Shown: in pieces, positions 20,160 through 31,655 of the stretch
How positions within the stretch are numbered: position 1 is the first letter of the stretch
Layout of the letters: each line of letters opens with the position of its first letter
DNA from: Charina bottae
Taxonomy: Eukaryota; Chordata; Lepidosauria; Squamata; Charinaidae
Direction: 5' to 3'
DNA length: 64,000 nt
Assembly (NCBI GenBank): GCA_023362775.1
Contig: JALMGJ010000004.1
Span: 83,783,798 to 83,847,797, forward strand
Position numbers and translations under genes: made by a program
Notes under the pieces: model-generated
What the model saw: the letters and a program-made list of their open reading frames with translations, nothing else
What the model was told of the DNA's origin: nothing
Database searches by the model: none

Positions 20160-21575
20160 CTTAATACTACAACCTTACCCCATTAAACTTTAAAAATCAA
20201 ACTTTAAATCATTAAAAAAAAATAGAATCATACAACCTTATAATCAATCCATATACCTATAACTGTTATTTCAATCTTTCCCCTTTTAAACCTTAAAAAC
20301 AAACTTTAAATCATTACAAGAAACTTTAAATCATTAGGGAAAATAAAATAAAATCAATCTACATACAGTATTTATTCTTAATTTTAACAATCAAATTGTA
20401 AAAGTATTTTAAAAAACATTTAAATTAACTACTTTTATACTTAGTACTATTATTTCAATCTTACCACTTTATCCCACCTCAAAATAAAACAAAACATTTA
20501 TTTGTCTCCATATTATGCACAACAGTATTTTTATAGACAGATCAAAATAAACCCTAGCTATCTCCCTTGCAAAGTCAACAAAAAATTTCCCACATGACCG
20601 AGCTATCTCAATTTCCAAACAAACCCTGTAATAAACAAGCCATTTTTCTTCTTGAAAGCCGAATTGTAACTCGTTCATGTCTCTCGTTTCTTCACCATCT
20701 GAATTCTCGCAATCAGGAGGGATACTTCTTCCTTGATGAACCTCTTCCTCTCCCTTCAGAAAATCCTCAATTGATTAATACATTTTAAAAGCAATATCCT
20801 GTACTTCTTTTAAATTAGCTTGGACAATTTCTTGGAAAATCTTCTTAAAGTCAGCTCGAAGGTCTAAAAATGTTTCCTTAAGGTATTGCATAATTCAAAC
20901 AATAAAGTCTGGCACCTTCTGCTGATATGTATAAACTAGTGGGTTAATAAAAGGGTTCCAGAGACTAAAATACAGCATCCAAGGCAAGTAAACATAAAAC
21001 TGAAAACTAAAAACATCAAATTAAATGTGTAGGAAAATATAAAGTACTTCAAACTAGATAGAAAAATAATAACAGAGAGATGATTATTTATTCTCAGTCC
21101 TCCTTAAATTTGAATGGAAAGCAAGCTAGCAGCTAGAAAAAAAATTTTTTAAGCCTCCTCCAGAAACAACATTATTCAGCACCAAGAGATTTGTATCTTC
21201 TTGTTGTTAAAAACCTCTCTTGGGGTCCAAGAACTTAAAAATATACAAACTGGGTGATTTAGAAATGAAAAAGTCTTGACCTAGTGTCCCAAAAAGGCTA
21301 CAGTGTGGTCTGGAAATGATGGCACCCCCAACTCCCGTCTCCTCTTACCGGAATAATGCCAACACTGTTGACGATCTTCAGGCTACAAGGTGACATTATG
21401 AAGCGCAAATGGGATGATTCCAAGTGTTTTCTGTCCACGAAAACACTCTAGGGGAACAGGAGAAACCTGCCTGTGCCTCTAAAAATAATCCACGCTGTTA
21501 GGTCTGCCCGCTGATTTTGCGAGCAGAGTGTTCAGTCGGCCATCTTTTCACTGGAAACCTCAACTTTTACAACTT
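20160..21575 (-). mobile_element. L1 5' segment, inverted (5'UTR and ORF1)
   Basis: Read on the minus strand it begins near 21560 with GAAAAGATGGCCGACTGAAC, an L1-like 5' end. It then passes through a long UTR into ORF1-like codons near 20900-20470: FKKIFQEIVQANLKEVQDIAF (coiled-coil type) and NELQFGFQEEKWLVYYRVCLEIEIAR. The following block 21590-23260 is the 3' part of L1 on the opposite strand. The 5' end of the RNA therefore lies at the inversion junction, as produced by twin priming. Confidence 0.7.
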
Positions 21576-21589
21576 TTACAAAGCACAAT

Positions 21590-23262
21590 GAATTCTATCC
21601 TATAGGGAGGAAAGATGCCAGAAAGTTGGAAAGAGGCCAATATAGTATTAATTCCTAAGAGGGACAGGATTTGAGTTTCACAAAAAACTATAAGCCAATA
21701 TCCTTATTGAATAATGACTACAAGTTGTTCACAACCATTTTAGCTGATAGAGTGAAAATAATTTTGCAAGAATTTATTCATGAGGATCATTGTGCATTTT
21801 TACCTAAAAGACAGTTAAAGGACAATGTCAGAAATGTGTTGGAGATTTTGGAATATTAGGAGCAACATAATGAAAAACAAGTCACATTGATTTTCTTGGA
21901 TGCAGAGAAGGCCTTTGACAATTTGAACTGGGCTTTCTTGTTTGAGGTTTTGGAAGATATGAAATTTGGAGAGTACTTTATACAATGGGCAAGATTGATT
22001 CACACTTTACAGAAAGTACAAATAATTGTTAATGAAGATCTAACAAAACCCTGTGAGATACAGAAAGGAACAAGACAGGTATGCCCACTGTCTCTTCTCT
22101 TGTTTATTTTTGTTCTTGAAATACTGAATTGAGATATAAGACAAGATGAGAAGATTGTGGGAATAAAGATTTAAAAAGAGACTTATAAGTTAAGCTTTTG
22201 CAGATGACTTGGTGTTGGTTCTGGAAGATCCTTTAAAGGGATTTGAAATATTAATGAGCAAATTAAAAGAATTTGGGGTGTTAGCAGGCTTCAAGATTAA
22301 TAAACAGAAGACAAAAATGTTAACAAAAATATGAAAATAGATAAAAAATAATTGATGAATGAAATGGGTTTTAAGATTGAGAAGAAAGTAAAATATCTGG
22401 GTATCACTATAACAAATATGAATAGTCTGTTATTTCAAAATAATTATGTGAAGACATGGAATGAAGTTAAAAAAGATATGTTAAGATGGGAGATACTACA
22501 ACTGTCATCACTGGGGAGAATTTCTGTGATAAAATGAATTTCTTGCCTAGAATGATGTTTGTGTTTCAGATAGTACCTGTTTTGATAATTTATGCACTGT
22601 TTAAACAGTGGAAGAAAGATATCTCTAAATTTGTGTGTCAGGGGAAAAAATGAGTTAAATACTGTTACAAGATGCAAAGCAAAGAGGAGGATTGGGTTTA
22701 CCTGACTTGAAATTGTATTTTGCACCTTGCTGTTTCGTTTGGATGAAAGAGTGGGTGCTGCTGAGAAATAGAAGGCTTTTGGAGTTAGAAGGACATGACC
22801 TGAGATTTGGGTGGTATGGATATTTATGGTACCCTAACCCTAACCATAAATAATGGTTGGTGAAGATGATGGAACTTGCCGAGATGGCTAAATTGACTTC
22901 TTTGATCAGAGAAAATACAATATCAACATTTATTGCTCACTGGAAACTTCTTATAGACTTTTTGCCTGAAACAGAAAAAAATGAACTTTTGATTTATGGT
23001 TTTGATGATTAAACAGGATAGATTACAGAAAAAAGGGAGTTATGTTGTAACCATAGAGGAAGAGGTAAATTTATAATTGTACTTATAAATTATATAATTA
23101 TAAAGAAAATTGCAAGCTAATTTGTATTTTTTCTTTATTTTCTATTTACTTTTACTTTCCTCCCCTTTTTTGTACGTTTAGCTGTCTGTTTGATTTCTTT
23201 CTTCTTGTTTTCTTTTTCTCACTTTATATTAATTTGTATTAATTTTTATCTTCCCTTTTTAA
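21590..23262 (+). mobile_element. L1 3' segment (ORF2 RT to 3'UTR), degraded
   Basis: Plus-strand pieces in order: PESWKEANIVLIPK near 21615, NYKPISLLNNDYKLFTTILADRVK (21680-21750), FLDAEKAFDNLNWAFLFEVLE (catalytic Asp, 21890), IQKGTRQVCPLSLLLF (22060), a FADDLVL box near 22197-22215, and GFKIEKKVKYLGITITNMN with MLRWEILQLSSLGRISVIK (22352-22537). Stops and frameshifts separate them. The 3'UTR runs T-rich into the GAAA/GGAA microsatellite at 23262, which probably grew from the poly(A) tail. Confidence 0.88.
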
Positions 23263-23268
23263 AAAAAC

Positions 23269-23316
<48 letters not shown>

Positions 23317-23392
23317 AGGAAGGAAGGAAGGAAGGAAGGAAGGAAGGAAGGAAGGAAGGAAGGAAGGAAGGAAGGAAGGAAGGAAGGAAAGA
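23262..23392. repeat. (GAAA)n then (GGAA)n microsatellite
   Basis: About ten GAAA units pass into about twenty GGAA units. It is placed at the 3' end of an L1 copy, consistent with seeding from an L1 poly(A) tail. Confidence 0.97.
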
Positions 23393-24499
23393 AAACGACT
23401 GCTTTTGAAACTCAGCTGAATTTTTAAATCCTTCTGAATTTTTTATTATGGGTCATGTTCTTGAACTTCTGAGGGAATTCCCTCTGTGTTTCTGAGAGAA
23501 ATCATTTCATGTACTCACTCAATTTCTGCCACCTGAGCAGGGTTGAAACACTGAGGATTTCATGTTTCGTCTTCTGAAAAATTGTGAGCCTGAACTAGTT
23601 CAATAATAGCTGGTGTATTGAAAGCTACCAGGGGAGTCCATTTAGTGCTAGCAAAGCAGAGCAGAACAGAGCAGTTACATTTGTATGCAAAATTCAGTGC
23701 AAACTCTGCAAAATGTACAGCACAACTAGGAAAATGCTAGTTCTGAGCTAGCCAGTTATTCTATTACAAGGTCATTCTTTTTCTTCATACTTTAAAAATG
23801 TTTTAAAAAATGAGTGATTAATTTTTCATAACTCATAGCACTCAAGGATTATGCATTAAATCTCTAGCATTTTGGTGCTGTTGAGTTATGGGCTCTGTGA
23901 AGGCATAAGTAAAAGGTTGTATTTCTCTAGATAACAAACTGTTGTCACCCTAGCAAGAACACAAAAGGCACTTGAGACTGGTTGGTGTGGTATCTCTGCA
24001 ACCAAAGATCAGTATAGAATGCAGCCATCAGAGGTTTCTGCTTTCTTCTACAATATCAATGGAGATGAAAACCAAGCTTCTTTACCCCAATAAATTACTG
24101 CAAACATAATGAAATAACACCATTATGGGACCAATGTATATGACCCTTGTGTTCACCACTAGGTTACCCCAGGAATTCCACATCATCCAAATTCAGTGTA
24201 ATAACTTATAGCATTGCACTGTATCACAGCGCATCAGAGTTTGTACGGTGTTGGTGGTTCCCTCAGAGAGTGCCTCTGAGTGGAACCAGGACCTGTTTTG
24301 GGATGGGGGTTCAAGAGTTTTAGAGGAAAGATATGGGTGCCTTTAGCTCAAAAATGATTAATAGCAGCCATTTTGCCCCTAAAACTCCCGCCAAATGCAT
24401 ATTGGGGCACATATTTGGTCCCACCTGTTATAAATGGAATGTTGGTGGGGGTTTTGCACCCTTCCTCCAAGTCCTTATTATGTTTCTTATCAATTTATC
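23393..24499. other. No recognisable gene
   Basis: Unique-looking intergenic sequence. It contains a short (AGAGC)-like stretch near 23655 and nothing else notable. Confidence 0.5.
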
Positions 24500-24504
24500 A
24501 CTGA

Positions 24505-25671
24505 TGTCCTGTTTAACAAAGGAGAGACCCCAAGGTAGCAACAATTCAACTTTATTTAACAATCAATAGTCACTTAACTAAAAACTCTATTCTTCTCCTC
24601 TTCAGCCTAGGAGCACTTTTGTGCTATGGAATTCGATGGTCTTTAGGACCGACTCGGAGCTGGAACCGGCAGGTGATCCACTTCAGCCGAAGAAGGAAGT
24701 GGAAGCAATGGACAGGTGGCTGAACCAGGTAAGCTGACTTTTCTGGAAGGGTGGATTGTGGCTGGTGAGGAGCCCAATGGCTGTGGTGACAACAAGGGTG
24801 GGTAGACCTGTTGTGAGGGCGGTGGCGGTGAGGGCGGTGGCAATGGTAGAGCCTGTTGTGGCAGTGGCAGCGGCGGCAGTTACAGCAACGGTGGGGCCTG
24901 TTGCAGCGGCGGCAGTGGTGGTGGTGACAGTAGCAGCAGCAGTGGCGACGGTGTTGACCACAGGGTCTCTTGCGGTGGCAGTGCTGGTGGTGGTGACAGT
25001 GGCACTGACAGCAGTAGCGGCAGTGATTACAGGGTTTCTCATGGCAGCAGCAACAGTGGTGGCAGCAGCCAGTTTGTAGTATAGGTGGCGGTGGTACTTA
25101 CTGCAGCAGCGGTGGTCTCTGATGAGACTAAGGTGACAGCAGGTTCTGGAATAGACTCAGGAGCATCCCCGGTGGCTGCGATGGTGTCAGTAGGAAAGGT
25201 GCTGACTGTGGGTGAGGTTACTTCCTTGGAAGTAGGAGGAGGAGTTGTCAGGTCAGGTGTAGGGACTGGAAAACTGGAATGCAGCTCTGAGGGAAAAGAA
25301 GACTTCAGCTCTGAAGGAAAGGAGGGCTTCAACTCTGAGAGAAAGGAGGACTTCAGATCTGAGGGAATATCTTCACTGGGTCCGAAGGCTCTTGCAAGAC
25401 AGTTGTCACTGGCACTTTCCCCTTGGTTCTGCTGCATTTTTATACTGTTGATTTCCCCCTATTTTTGACAGGAGCCAATCACCTTTCCTTCCGTTACACA
25501 CGTCTTGCCGCCCTTCTGGTGCGTGCGCTGATTGGTGGTGGGGAGTCTTCTTCCATCTCTTCTCCAGTTGGAGGCTCTGGGCTTGATGTTGCCACTTGGT
25601 TGAAACTTGTTTCTTTCCCAACCTTTACCCCCTCTTCTATGTCAGATTCAGTCTCCCCTTCAGTCCTCACA
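24505..25671 (-). mobile_element. Solo LTR 1 (LTR retrotransposon, minus orientation) with 5-bp target duplication
   Basis: On the plus strand the element begins TGTCCTGTTTAAC and ends AGTCCTCACA, so on its own strand it starts TG and ends CA as LTRs do. ACTGA flanks both sides (24500-24504, 25672-25676). In the minus reading, AATAAA (plus 24551-24556 reversed) lies about 50 bp before the 3' end, where a polyadenylation signal should be. No internal coding region or second LTR is present, so it is a recombined solo LTR. It contains a GCN-rich expansion at about 24780-25090. Its 5' end resembles that of solo LTR 2. Gypsy-type elements often make 4-6-bp duplications, but the family is not proven. 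Confidence 0.85.
24780..25090. repeat. GCN/GTN-rich imperfect repeat inside solo LTR 1
   Basis: Runs of GGTGGTGGTGACAGTAGCAGCAGC-type trinucleotides with phrases like GGTGGCGGTGAGGGCGGT repeated. Because the period is three, open frames on both strands persist (24756-25079 plus, 25042-24683 minus), rich in Ala, Val and Thr. These are treated as artefacts of the repeat. Confidence 0.8.
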
Positions 25672-25748
25672 ACTGATCACAAAATAGCAATTAAACTTGA
25701 CTCAGTTTAAGAAACTGAGATTGTATTGATTTTATTTTATTTTACTAA

Positions 25749-26222
25749 ATGTATATGAACCGAGAACTACCAGAAGTGCAAGCTGGGTTTCGAAGAGGCA
25801 GAGGAACTAGAGACCAGATTGCCAACATTTGCTGGATCATGGAAAAAGCAAGAGAGTTCCAGAAAAACATCTACTTCTGCTTCATTGACTACGCTAAAGC
25901 CTTTGATTGTGTGGATCACAACAAACTGTGGCAAATTCTTAAAGAGATGGGAGTACCAGACCACCTTACCTGTCTTCTGAGAAACCTGTATGCGGGACAA
26001 GAAGCAACAGATAGAACCGGACATGGAACAACTGACTGGTTCAAAATTGGGAAAGGAGTACGACAAGGCTGTATATTATCACCCTGCTTATTTAACTTAT
26101 ATGCAGAGTACATCATGAGAAATGCCGGGCTGGATGAATCACAAGCCGGAGTTAAGATTGCCGGGAGAAATATCAACCGCCCAGAGTTCCCTTGCGGGGA
26201 GATGGAGCGGTATATAAATTGA
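25749..26222 (+). pseudogene. BovB RT, N-terminal part (157 codons, ends in the L2 insertion)
   Basis: Open frame from the 5' truncation to the nested L2 tail. It includes RT motifs for template binding and the first catalytic Asp (FIDYAKAFDCVDH), plus GVRQGCILSPCLFNLYAEYIM. Its last residues (RPEFPCGEMERYIN) come from the inserted L2 tail, not from BovB. It cannot make a full RT because the YADD region is downstream of the interruption. Confidence 0.9.
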
Positions 26223-26244
26223 AACATAAATAAATAAATAAATA
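26178..26244 (+). mobile_element. 67-bp L2-type 3' tail nested in BovB
   Basis: CGCCCAGAGTTCCC, then GGGGAGATGGAGCGGTATA, then AAATAAATAAATAAATAA interrupts what is uninterrupted ATATCAACAACCTCA in BovB copy D. It is the minimal 3' end of the L2 family, or of a SINE sharing it, inserted with a duplication of only about 3-4 bp (CAAC). Confidence 0.88.
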
Positions 26245-26420
26245 AACAACCTCAGATTTGCAGACAATACCACCCTAATGGCAGAAAGTGAAGAGGAACT
26301 AAAGAGCCTCTTGATGAGGGTGAAAGAGGAGAGTGCAAAAGCTGGCTTGAAACTCAACATTAAAAAAACTCAGATCATGGCATCTGGTCCCATCACTTCC
26401 TGCAAATAGAAGGGGAAGAA

Positions 26421-26978
26421 ATGGAAGCAGTGACAGATTTTATTTTCTTGGGCTCCAAGATCACCGCAGATGGTGACTGCAGCCATGAAATTAAAAGATG
26501 CTTGCTCCTTGGGAGGAAAGCTATGGCAAACCTAGACAGCATATTAAAAAGCAGAGACATCACCTTGCCGACAAAGGTCCGTATAGTTAAAGCTATGGTT
26601 TTTCCAGTAGTAATGTATGGCTGTGAGAGTTGGACCATAAGGAAGGCTGAGCGCCGAAGAATTGTTGCTTTTGAACTGTGGTGCTGGAGAAGACTCTTAA
26701 GAGTCCCTTGGAGTGCATTGGAAGGACAGATACTGAAGCTGAAGCTCAAATACTTTGGCCACCTAATCCGAAGAGAGGACTCACTGGAAAAGACCCTGAT
26801 GCTGGGAAAGACTGAAGGCAAAAGGAGAAGGGGACGGCAGAGGATGATATGGTTAGATAGCATCACCGATGTAATGAACATGAATTTGAGTAAACTCTGG
26901 GAGACAGTGGAGGACAGGAAGGCCTGGCGTGCTATGGTCCATGAGGTCACAAAGAGTCGGACACGACTAAACGACTGA
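26421..26978 (+). pseudogene. BovB RT, C-terminal part (185 codons)
   Basis: Reads EAVTDFIFLGSKITADGDC, KAMVFPVVMYGCESWTIRKAE, AFELWCWRRLLRVPW, then directly SALEGQILKLKLKYFGHLIRRE, because the segment corresponding to RRSNQSILKEISPDYS of copy D is deleted in frame. It ends KSRTRLND near the AAC tail. It lacks the catalytic core and is non-functional alone. Confidence 0.9.
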
Positions 26979-27000
26979 ACAACAACAACAACAACAACAA

Positions 27001-27329
27001 TATACAAGTGTATGAAAATGAAATGTTTCTACATAAGGAGAAAAGTTAGTGAACTTTTGAGGAAAGAAGAAAACAAAAAGAAAAGCCCAAAATAAGGAAA
27101 AGTACATTGAATTTTACCTTCGTAAGCACAATGATCACCAAGCAATTTTACAAAATTAAACTGTAATGTAAGTAATGGGAGCAAGGGAGGTCAACACTAT
27201 ATTAAACATAATGATATATTAGGTAATATAAAAGTGATGTGGCATGCTGAGTCTCACTGCAACAAAGTCTAAAGTCATGAAAACTGCAGAATGCTATCGA
27301 GTGAACCCATGAGGAATATTGAATTTACA
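27001..27329. other. No recognisable feature
   Basis: A-rich intergenic DNA between BovB copy C and the L2 copy. Confidence 0.4.
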
Positions 27330-27868
27330 GCAAAGTAATGCTTGAAAGAAGAATGCAGCATAAATAAAATAGAAGGAGCATCTGACAGTGTCCTTTTGTT
27401 AGCATAATGGACATCCACCCGGACTTGCAGACAGGGCATGCTACGGACCCCATTAGTTAAAGAATTCCATCTAACGGGGTCACAGAATCGTGCCTTCTCT
27501 GCAGTAGCCCCTGCCCTGTGGAACATTCTGCCCCCAGAGGTAAGACAGTCCCCCTCGCTCCTGGACTTCCAGAAAAAACTCAAGACCTGGTTTTGTCAAT
27601 TTACCTGGGGTGGGAATAAGAGTGTACATTCTTGGGGATGGCTAGTGCCTTAGGGTGGCCTTAGAGCACCCTTTCCCCTCGGTTTTAAGAAGATTCTGTC
27701 ACTTGGATTTTATCATATTTATTATATGTAGAAGTTTTATTTGAATATTATTTTAACTATTTATAGTTGTATTTTAACTAATCATATTTTATTGTAAACC
27801 ACCCAGAGTCCCCCTTGGGAGAATGGGCAGTGGTAATTAAATTAAATCAATCAATCAATCAATCAATC
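27330..27868 (+). mobile_element. L2-type LINE 3' end (ORF2 C-terminus, 3'UTR, tail)
   Basis: Encodes the last ORF2 residues, LRTPLVKEFHLTGSQNRAFSAVAPALWNILPPEVRQSPSLLDFQKKLKTWF (codons near 27438-27600). This ALWN/LPPEVR/SLLxFxxxLKT ending is standard for the L2 clade. A 200-bp 3'UTR and the tail GTAAACCACCCAGAGTCCCC plus GGGCAGTGGTAATTAAAT follow, then (TCAA)n at 27846-27868. This copy ties the short tail fragments elsewhere in the window to L2. Confidence 0.9.
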
Positions 27869-28655
27869 TCTGAGGGAACATATAGCATGTACAAGGTGCC
27901 AAATCTAGACCTACCAGTTCTGAGTTATGACTACCTATATGATCACTAGAGAGAGGCAAAGTGTTAAAATTTTCTATATCTCTGCTGCCATCTAATGATA
28001 ATCCAGATATTTGCAGACCAGATCTGGTAGCCCAACAAATGTATCCCAGGATGTTCTTAGGACTTTTACATCTGATTCAGTTCTAATCTGGAAGTATGTA
28101 CACATTTAGAGGTAAGGACATACAGTAAAAGCATAAATCCATTCACCTCCAATTTGAGGTAACCTACTTACATATGTTAAAACAGCAAATAATTCAGCAG
28201 TAATAATAAACACTCAAATTATATCAAAAAGACATATAAAGAGTCCAGCATTTATGGGGACAGGAATATATTTCCTATTATTTTAAGTGGAAGAGACAGT
28301 TACATGTTTACTAAGGGAGATCAGGCTGTATGGAATTGACCTGTCTGATTAAGTAAATAAGTTAGCCAATCCCTTCCCTAAACCTGCTTCAAACTTCTAG
28401 AGCAGAGTATCATGTCCCCATTCTATAAAAACTAATAGATACAATAAAAGATTGTATCTTATGCATTCTATTTTAACTAAAAACTGGAAATTGTTTATGG
28501 TAAACCTGTTAAGTGATACTTTCATTGCATTGTGCAATTGAAAGCACTAAAAAGCCTTATTGTTTAGTCATAACCAAACTTGAAATACACAGAGAAAACC
28601 AATTCTCAGTTTCCTGAGCCATGAAATACTGCAGAGAAGCTGCAGAGAAACTGTA
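27869..28655. other. No recognisable gene
   Basis: Intergenic DNA without recognisable elements. Confidence 0.45.
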
Positions 28656-28768
28656 TTTCCTTCCTTCCTTCCTTCCTTCCTTCCTTCCTTCCTTCCTTCC
28701 TTCCTTCCTTCCTTCCTCCCTCCCTCCCTCCCTCCCTCCCTCCCTCCCTCCCTCCCTCCCTCCCTTCC
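28656..28768. repeat. (TTCC)n then (TCCC)n microsatellite
   Basis: About fifteen TTCC units pass into about thirteen TCCC units with no interruption. The minus-strand Gly/Arg/Lys-rich frame through it is an artefact. Confidence 0.97.
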
Positions 28769-29623
28769 CAAGTAATTTTCTTCATTAAGCTGACAGGCTG
28801 TGAACACCACGGAAGGTGACCTCAATAATATTGCTAAGTTTCACAATTCCTCCAGATCTATATTCTGTTCCTTTCCCTCCTGAAGTATCCAAATGTTTCC
28901 TATGAGCAGATGCATTGGGTTGGTGGTGGTGGGGGAGGGATTGGATTGCAAAGAAAGAGTTTAAAAATGTACTCTGCCCATTTGATTATAATTAGCTGTG
29001 TGTATGTAGCAAATGAAGCACAATGCTTATGGCTCGGCATCTCTACTCCCACATGCATGCCCATGATAGTAGTCAACCTTCACAGAATATTCATGTGATC
29101 AAGCAGAGCAGCTGTCAGATGCTCCATAATTTAGTTAACTGCCGCATCATAAGATCAAGGCTATGAAGATAGGAAATCTGCATCATCTTCTAATATTGTC
29201 TGATTATTCCACTTGAATTATGACATGCTAATTCTTTAGTTATGGCCATTTTTTTTTTACTCAACATAAAGTTATATTAAACTTTAAAGTAGTGGCTGGA
29301 ATGAAAAATGGTTCAGGGGTTTCTTTAGACTGCTCATGGACTGATAACTTACATGTTGGGATTAATGTAATGGGGAACAATGAAAGACAATTTGCAAGAT
29401 TCCATTATCTTCACTATCCATTGTTTTATGATGTATTCATCTTCCTTCATACACAGTACAAGAATGCTTCAAATGGTTTAAGTGAAGCTATATTGTCCGG
29501 CAAAATGGAAAGTAACAAGAATTAAAACTACAATGTGTTTCCAGTGGTACATATGCATTAATCAGAAATTAATTAAATAAATTGGCATGTTTCATCAATT
29601 TTCAACAGATGTACAACTCCTGA

Positions 29624-29626
<3 letters not shown>
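28769..29626. other. No recognisable gene
   Basis: Unique-looking DNA. A frame at 29292-29525 (77 codons) has no recognisable domain or exon structure. Confidence 0.45.
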
Positions 29627-29678
<52 letters not shown>

Positions 29679-29680
29679 AA
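29627..29680. repeat. (TC)n(AC)n compound microsatellite
   Basis: Roughly fourteen TC units followed by thirteen AC units. Confidence 0.95.
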
Positions 29681-29867
29681 AAGTTTATATATAAACTTTT
29701 CTGAAAGCAAGTCTTTTCTCAAAATTTTACCAACTTAGTCTCTTTATTTCTGTTAAGGCTAATAACTCTCAGATAGTAGTGGAAAAATACACTTCAAATA
29801 AGAACTGCTCTTTTTTTTTTTTGTTTTCAGTTCATATTGTTCCTCATTTTTATAAATCATTTCTTTT

Positions 29868-29956
<89 letters not shown>
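29868..29956. repeat. (GA)n microsatellite
   Basis: More than forty GA dinucleotides with one AAA interruption near the start. Confidence 0.97.
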
Positions 29957-29958
<2 letters not shown>

Positions 29959-30497
29959 TTTCAGGGAACTGTTACAGATAGGTTTGATGTAGACTGATAT
30001 ACTGATATTTGATTATTGTTAGTCTCTAAGGTATGTGATTATACCTACAAATAGCTTGTGATCATATAGAACATCCATGGGCCTAATATATACTCCAAAT
30101 CTAGAAACCATTCTCAAAGATTTAAAGGCCAATTTATAAAGAATTGAGAGAGATGTAGAGAAAAATAAACAGGAGAGGTAGACAAAACTAAGAAGTTTCT
30201 TTTCAACAAATGGTGATGGTATTTTCCTACTTCACTTTATCTTCTTGAAAGTCAAGTAACATATGGCTGACCTTGACAGTTTAGAAAAATTGAAGAAGAA
30301 ATGTACAGGATCCTTATCTGAATCAGAAACATATCAGTTGGAGAAGTTAAACCTTCCAACCCAGATATTTTTAGTGGAGGGCAATGGAAGTTTTTGTTTT
30401 GTTTTCTAAACTTCCATTTACCCAGAGAATAGAATTTCAGCAGCATCAGAGTGACATATACAAGTACAGTATAAAACAAGCCTCTCCCTTTTCTATA
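29957..30497. other. No recognisable gene; may include the diverged upstream part of the RTE copy
   Basis: No motif is readable before about 30500. A minus-strand frame (30252-30620) overlaps the RTE copy antisense and is not credible. Confidence 0.35.
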
Positions 30498-31130
30498 TGG
30501 ATTACAGCACTGCACACATGCCCCAAAGAGGTGGAGCTTGCACTGTATCATTCTGATGGAAGCCTCAAAAGCCACTGGGGATTTGGTGGATAGCTTCTGT
30601 CTTTTAGGATCAACCATCAACAGTAAAGGAACAAGCAGTCAAAAAATGCACCACAGACTAGCCCATGGTAGAACAGCCATGAAGGCCTTGGAAAAGATAT
30701 TGAAATGCTGTGATGTCTCTATATTTACAAAGATCAGAATCATGCAAGCAATTGTATTGCTTCTGACATTCTATGGAAGCAAAAATTGGAATTTGAAGAA
30801 GCAGGATAGGAAGAGTATTGACACTTTAGAACTTTGGTATTAGAGAAACAAATGGATCATCAAACAAAACAACCCAGAGTTCTCACTTCAGGCATAAATG
30901 ACCAGGCTCAAATTATCCTACTTTGGACACATTATGTGAAGACTTAGCTCTATGGAAAAGGCTCTAATGCTGGGAAATGTAGAAGAAAAGAGAAGAAGAG
31001 GAAGGATGACCAGCAGCAAGGTGGGTAGACTCAGTTACAGTGGCAATGAGATCTGAAAGACCAGGTTAGGGAGAAAATCTATCTATGTAGTCTTTAGGAG
31101 TCAAAATTATTTGACAGCACGTAATCAAAG
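30498..31130 (+). mobile_element. RTE-clade LINE fragment, diverged from BovB
   Basis: Frames near 30538-30843 read ILMEASKATGDLVDSFCLLGSTINSKG, HRLAHGRTAMKALEKILKCCDVSIFTKIRIMQAIVLL, TFYGSKNWNLKKQDRKSIDTLELWY. These align step by step with the BovB C-terminal RT (FLGSKI, GRKAMANLDSI, TKVRIVKAMVFP, YGCESWTIRKAERRRIDAFELW). The later STMEKALMLGNVEEKRRRGRMT-like DNA near 30950 also fits. The copy is older than BovB A, C or D and is full of stops. It is either a separate RTE family or an ancient BovB relative. Confidence 0.75.
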
Positions 31131-31650
31131 TATCATTGCTTTTAAGGAAATGAATTACCTAGTGATTAAATTGCAGAATACTACTTTCCTTTTGAATTGA
31201 AGGAATGCTAGGCAAATTACATAAGTCAGATAACTGAAAAAAGAATATTTTTTACTGAATTAATACTTTTCTCTTTCCCTGCCCTAAGCACCATCGTAGC
31301 TCTGAATCATGCTGTGGCTACTTGGTCTCCAAATAAATTATTTACTGAAAATTGTTAGTACAGTATTTTCAAATTAAGTCTTTTAAATTTGCATTTTACC
31401 GAAGGTACAAATTTTAGCTCAAAATATATGGCTGAAGTTCTACCTAAAAGAACATCTACTGAGGAACAGAAATTATTATAATCTCACATGAATGGGTGAA
31501 TAGAAAAATGCAGCTTTTTCTTTATAGTTTAAAAAATATTAGCTTAGTTGTTTCAGCAAAAGAATGAACATGCAGTAGGAAGATTATTTGGCACTTGCAT
31601 GATGACAATGTTTTTCTTGTGTATCCTGAAATCATCAGGATACCTACACT
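31131..31650. other. No recognisable gene
   Basis: AT-rich intergenic DNA. Confidence 0.45.
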
Positions 31651-31655
31651 GTAGT

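Larger units (their letters stand above)
25757..27000 (+). mobile_element. BovB LINE copy C, with a nested L2 tail and a 48-bp deletion
   Basis: Encodes most of the BovB RT: VQAGFRRGRGTRDQIANICW, CFIDYAKAFDCVDHNKLW (catalytic Asp), IGKGVRQGCILSPCLFNLYAEYIM. The YADD box is changed here to FADN. Unlike copies A and D it keeps the CGA codon in VRQGC. A 67-bp L2 tail interrupts the frame at 26178, just before the YADD region. A 48-bp in-frame stretch present in copies A and D is missing at about 26719. It ends with the AAC tail at 27000. A clear target duplication was not found. Confidence 0.95.

Noticed and set aside
22830..22850. Telomere-like CCCTAACCCTAACC
   Set aside because: Only two units, inside a degraded L1; it carries no sign of a telomere.
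24683..25468. Ala/Thr/Ser-rich frames resembling a mucin-like protein
   Set aside because: They lie wholly within a solo LTR and result from trinucleotide-rich repeats, with open frames on both strands.
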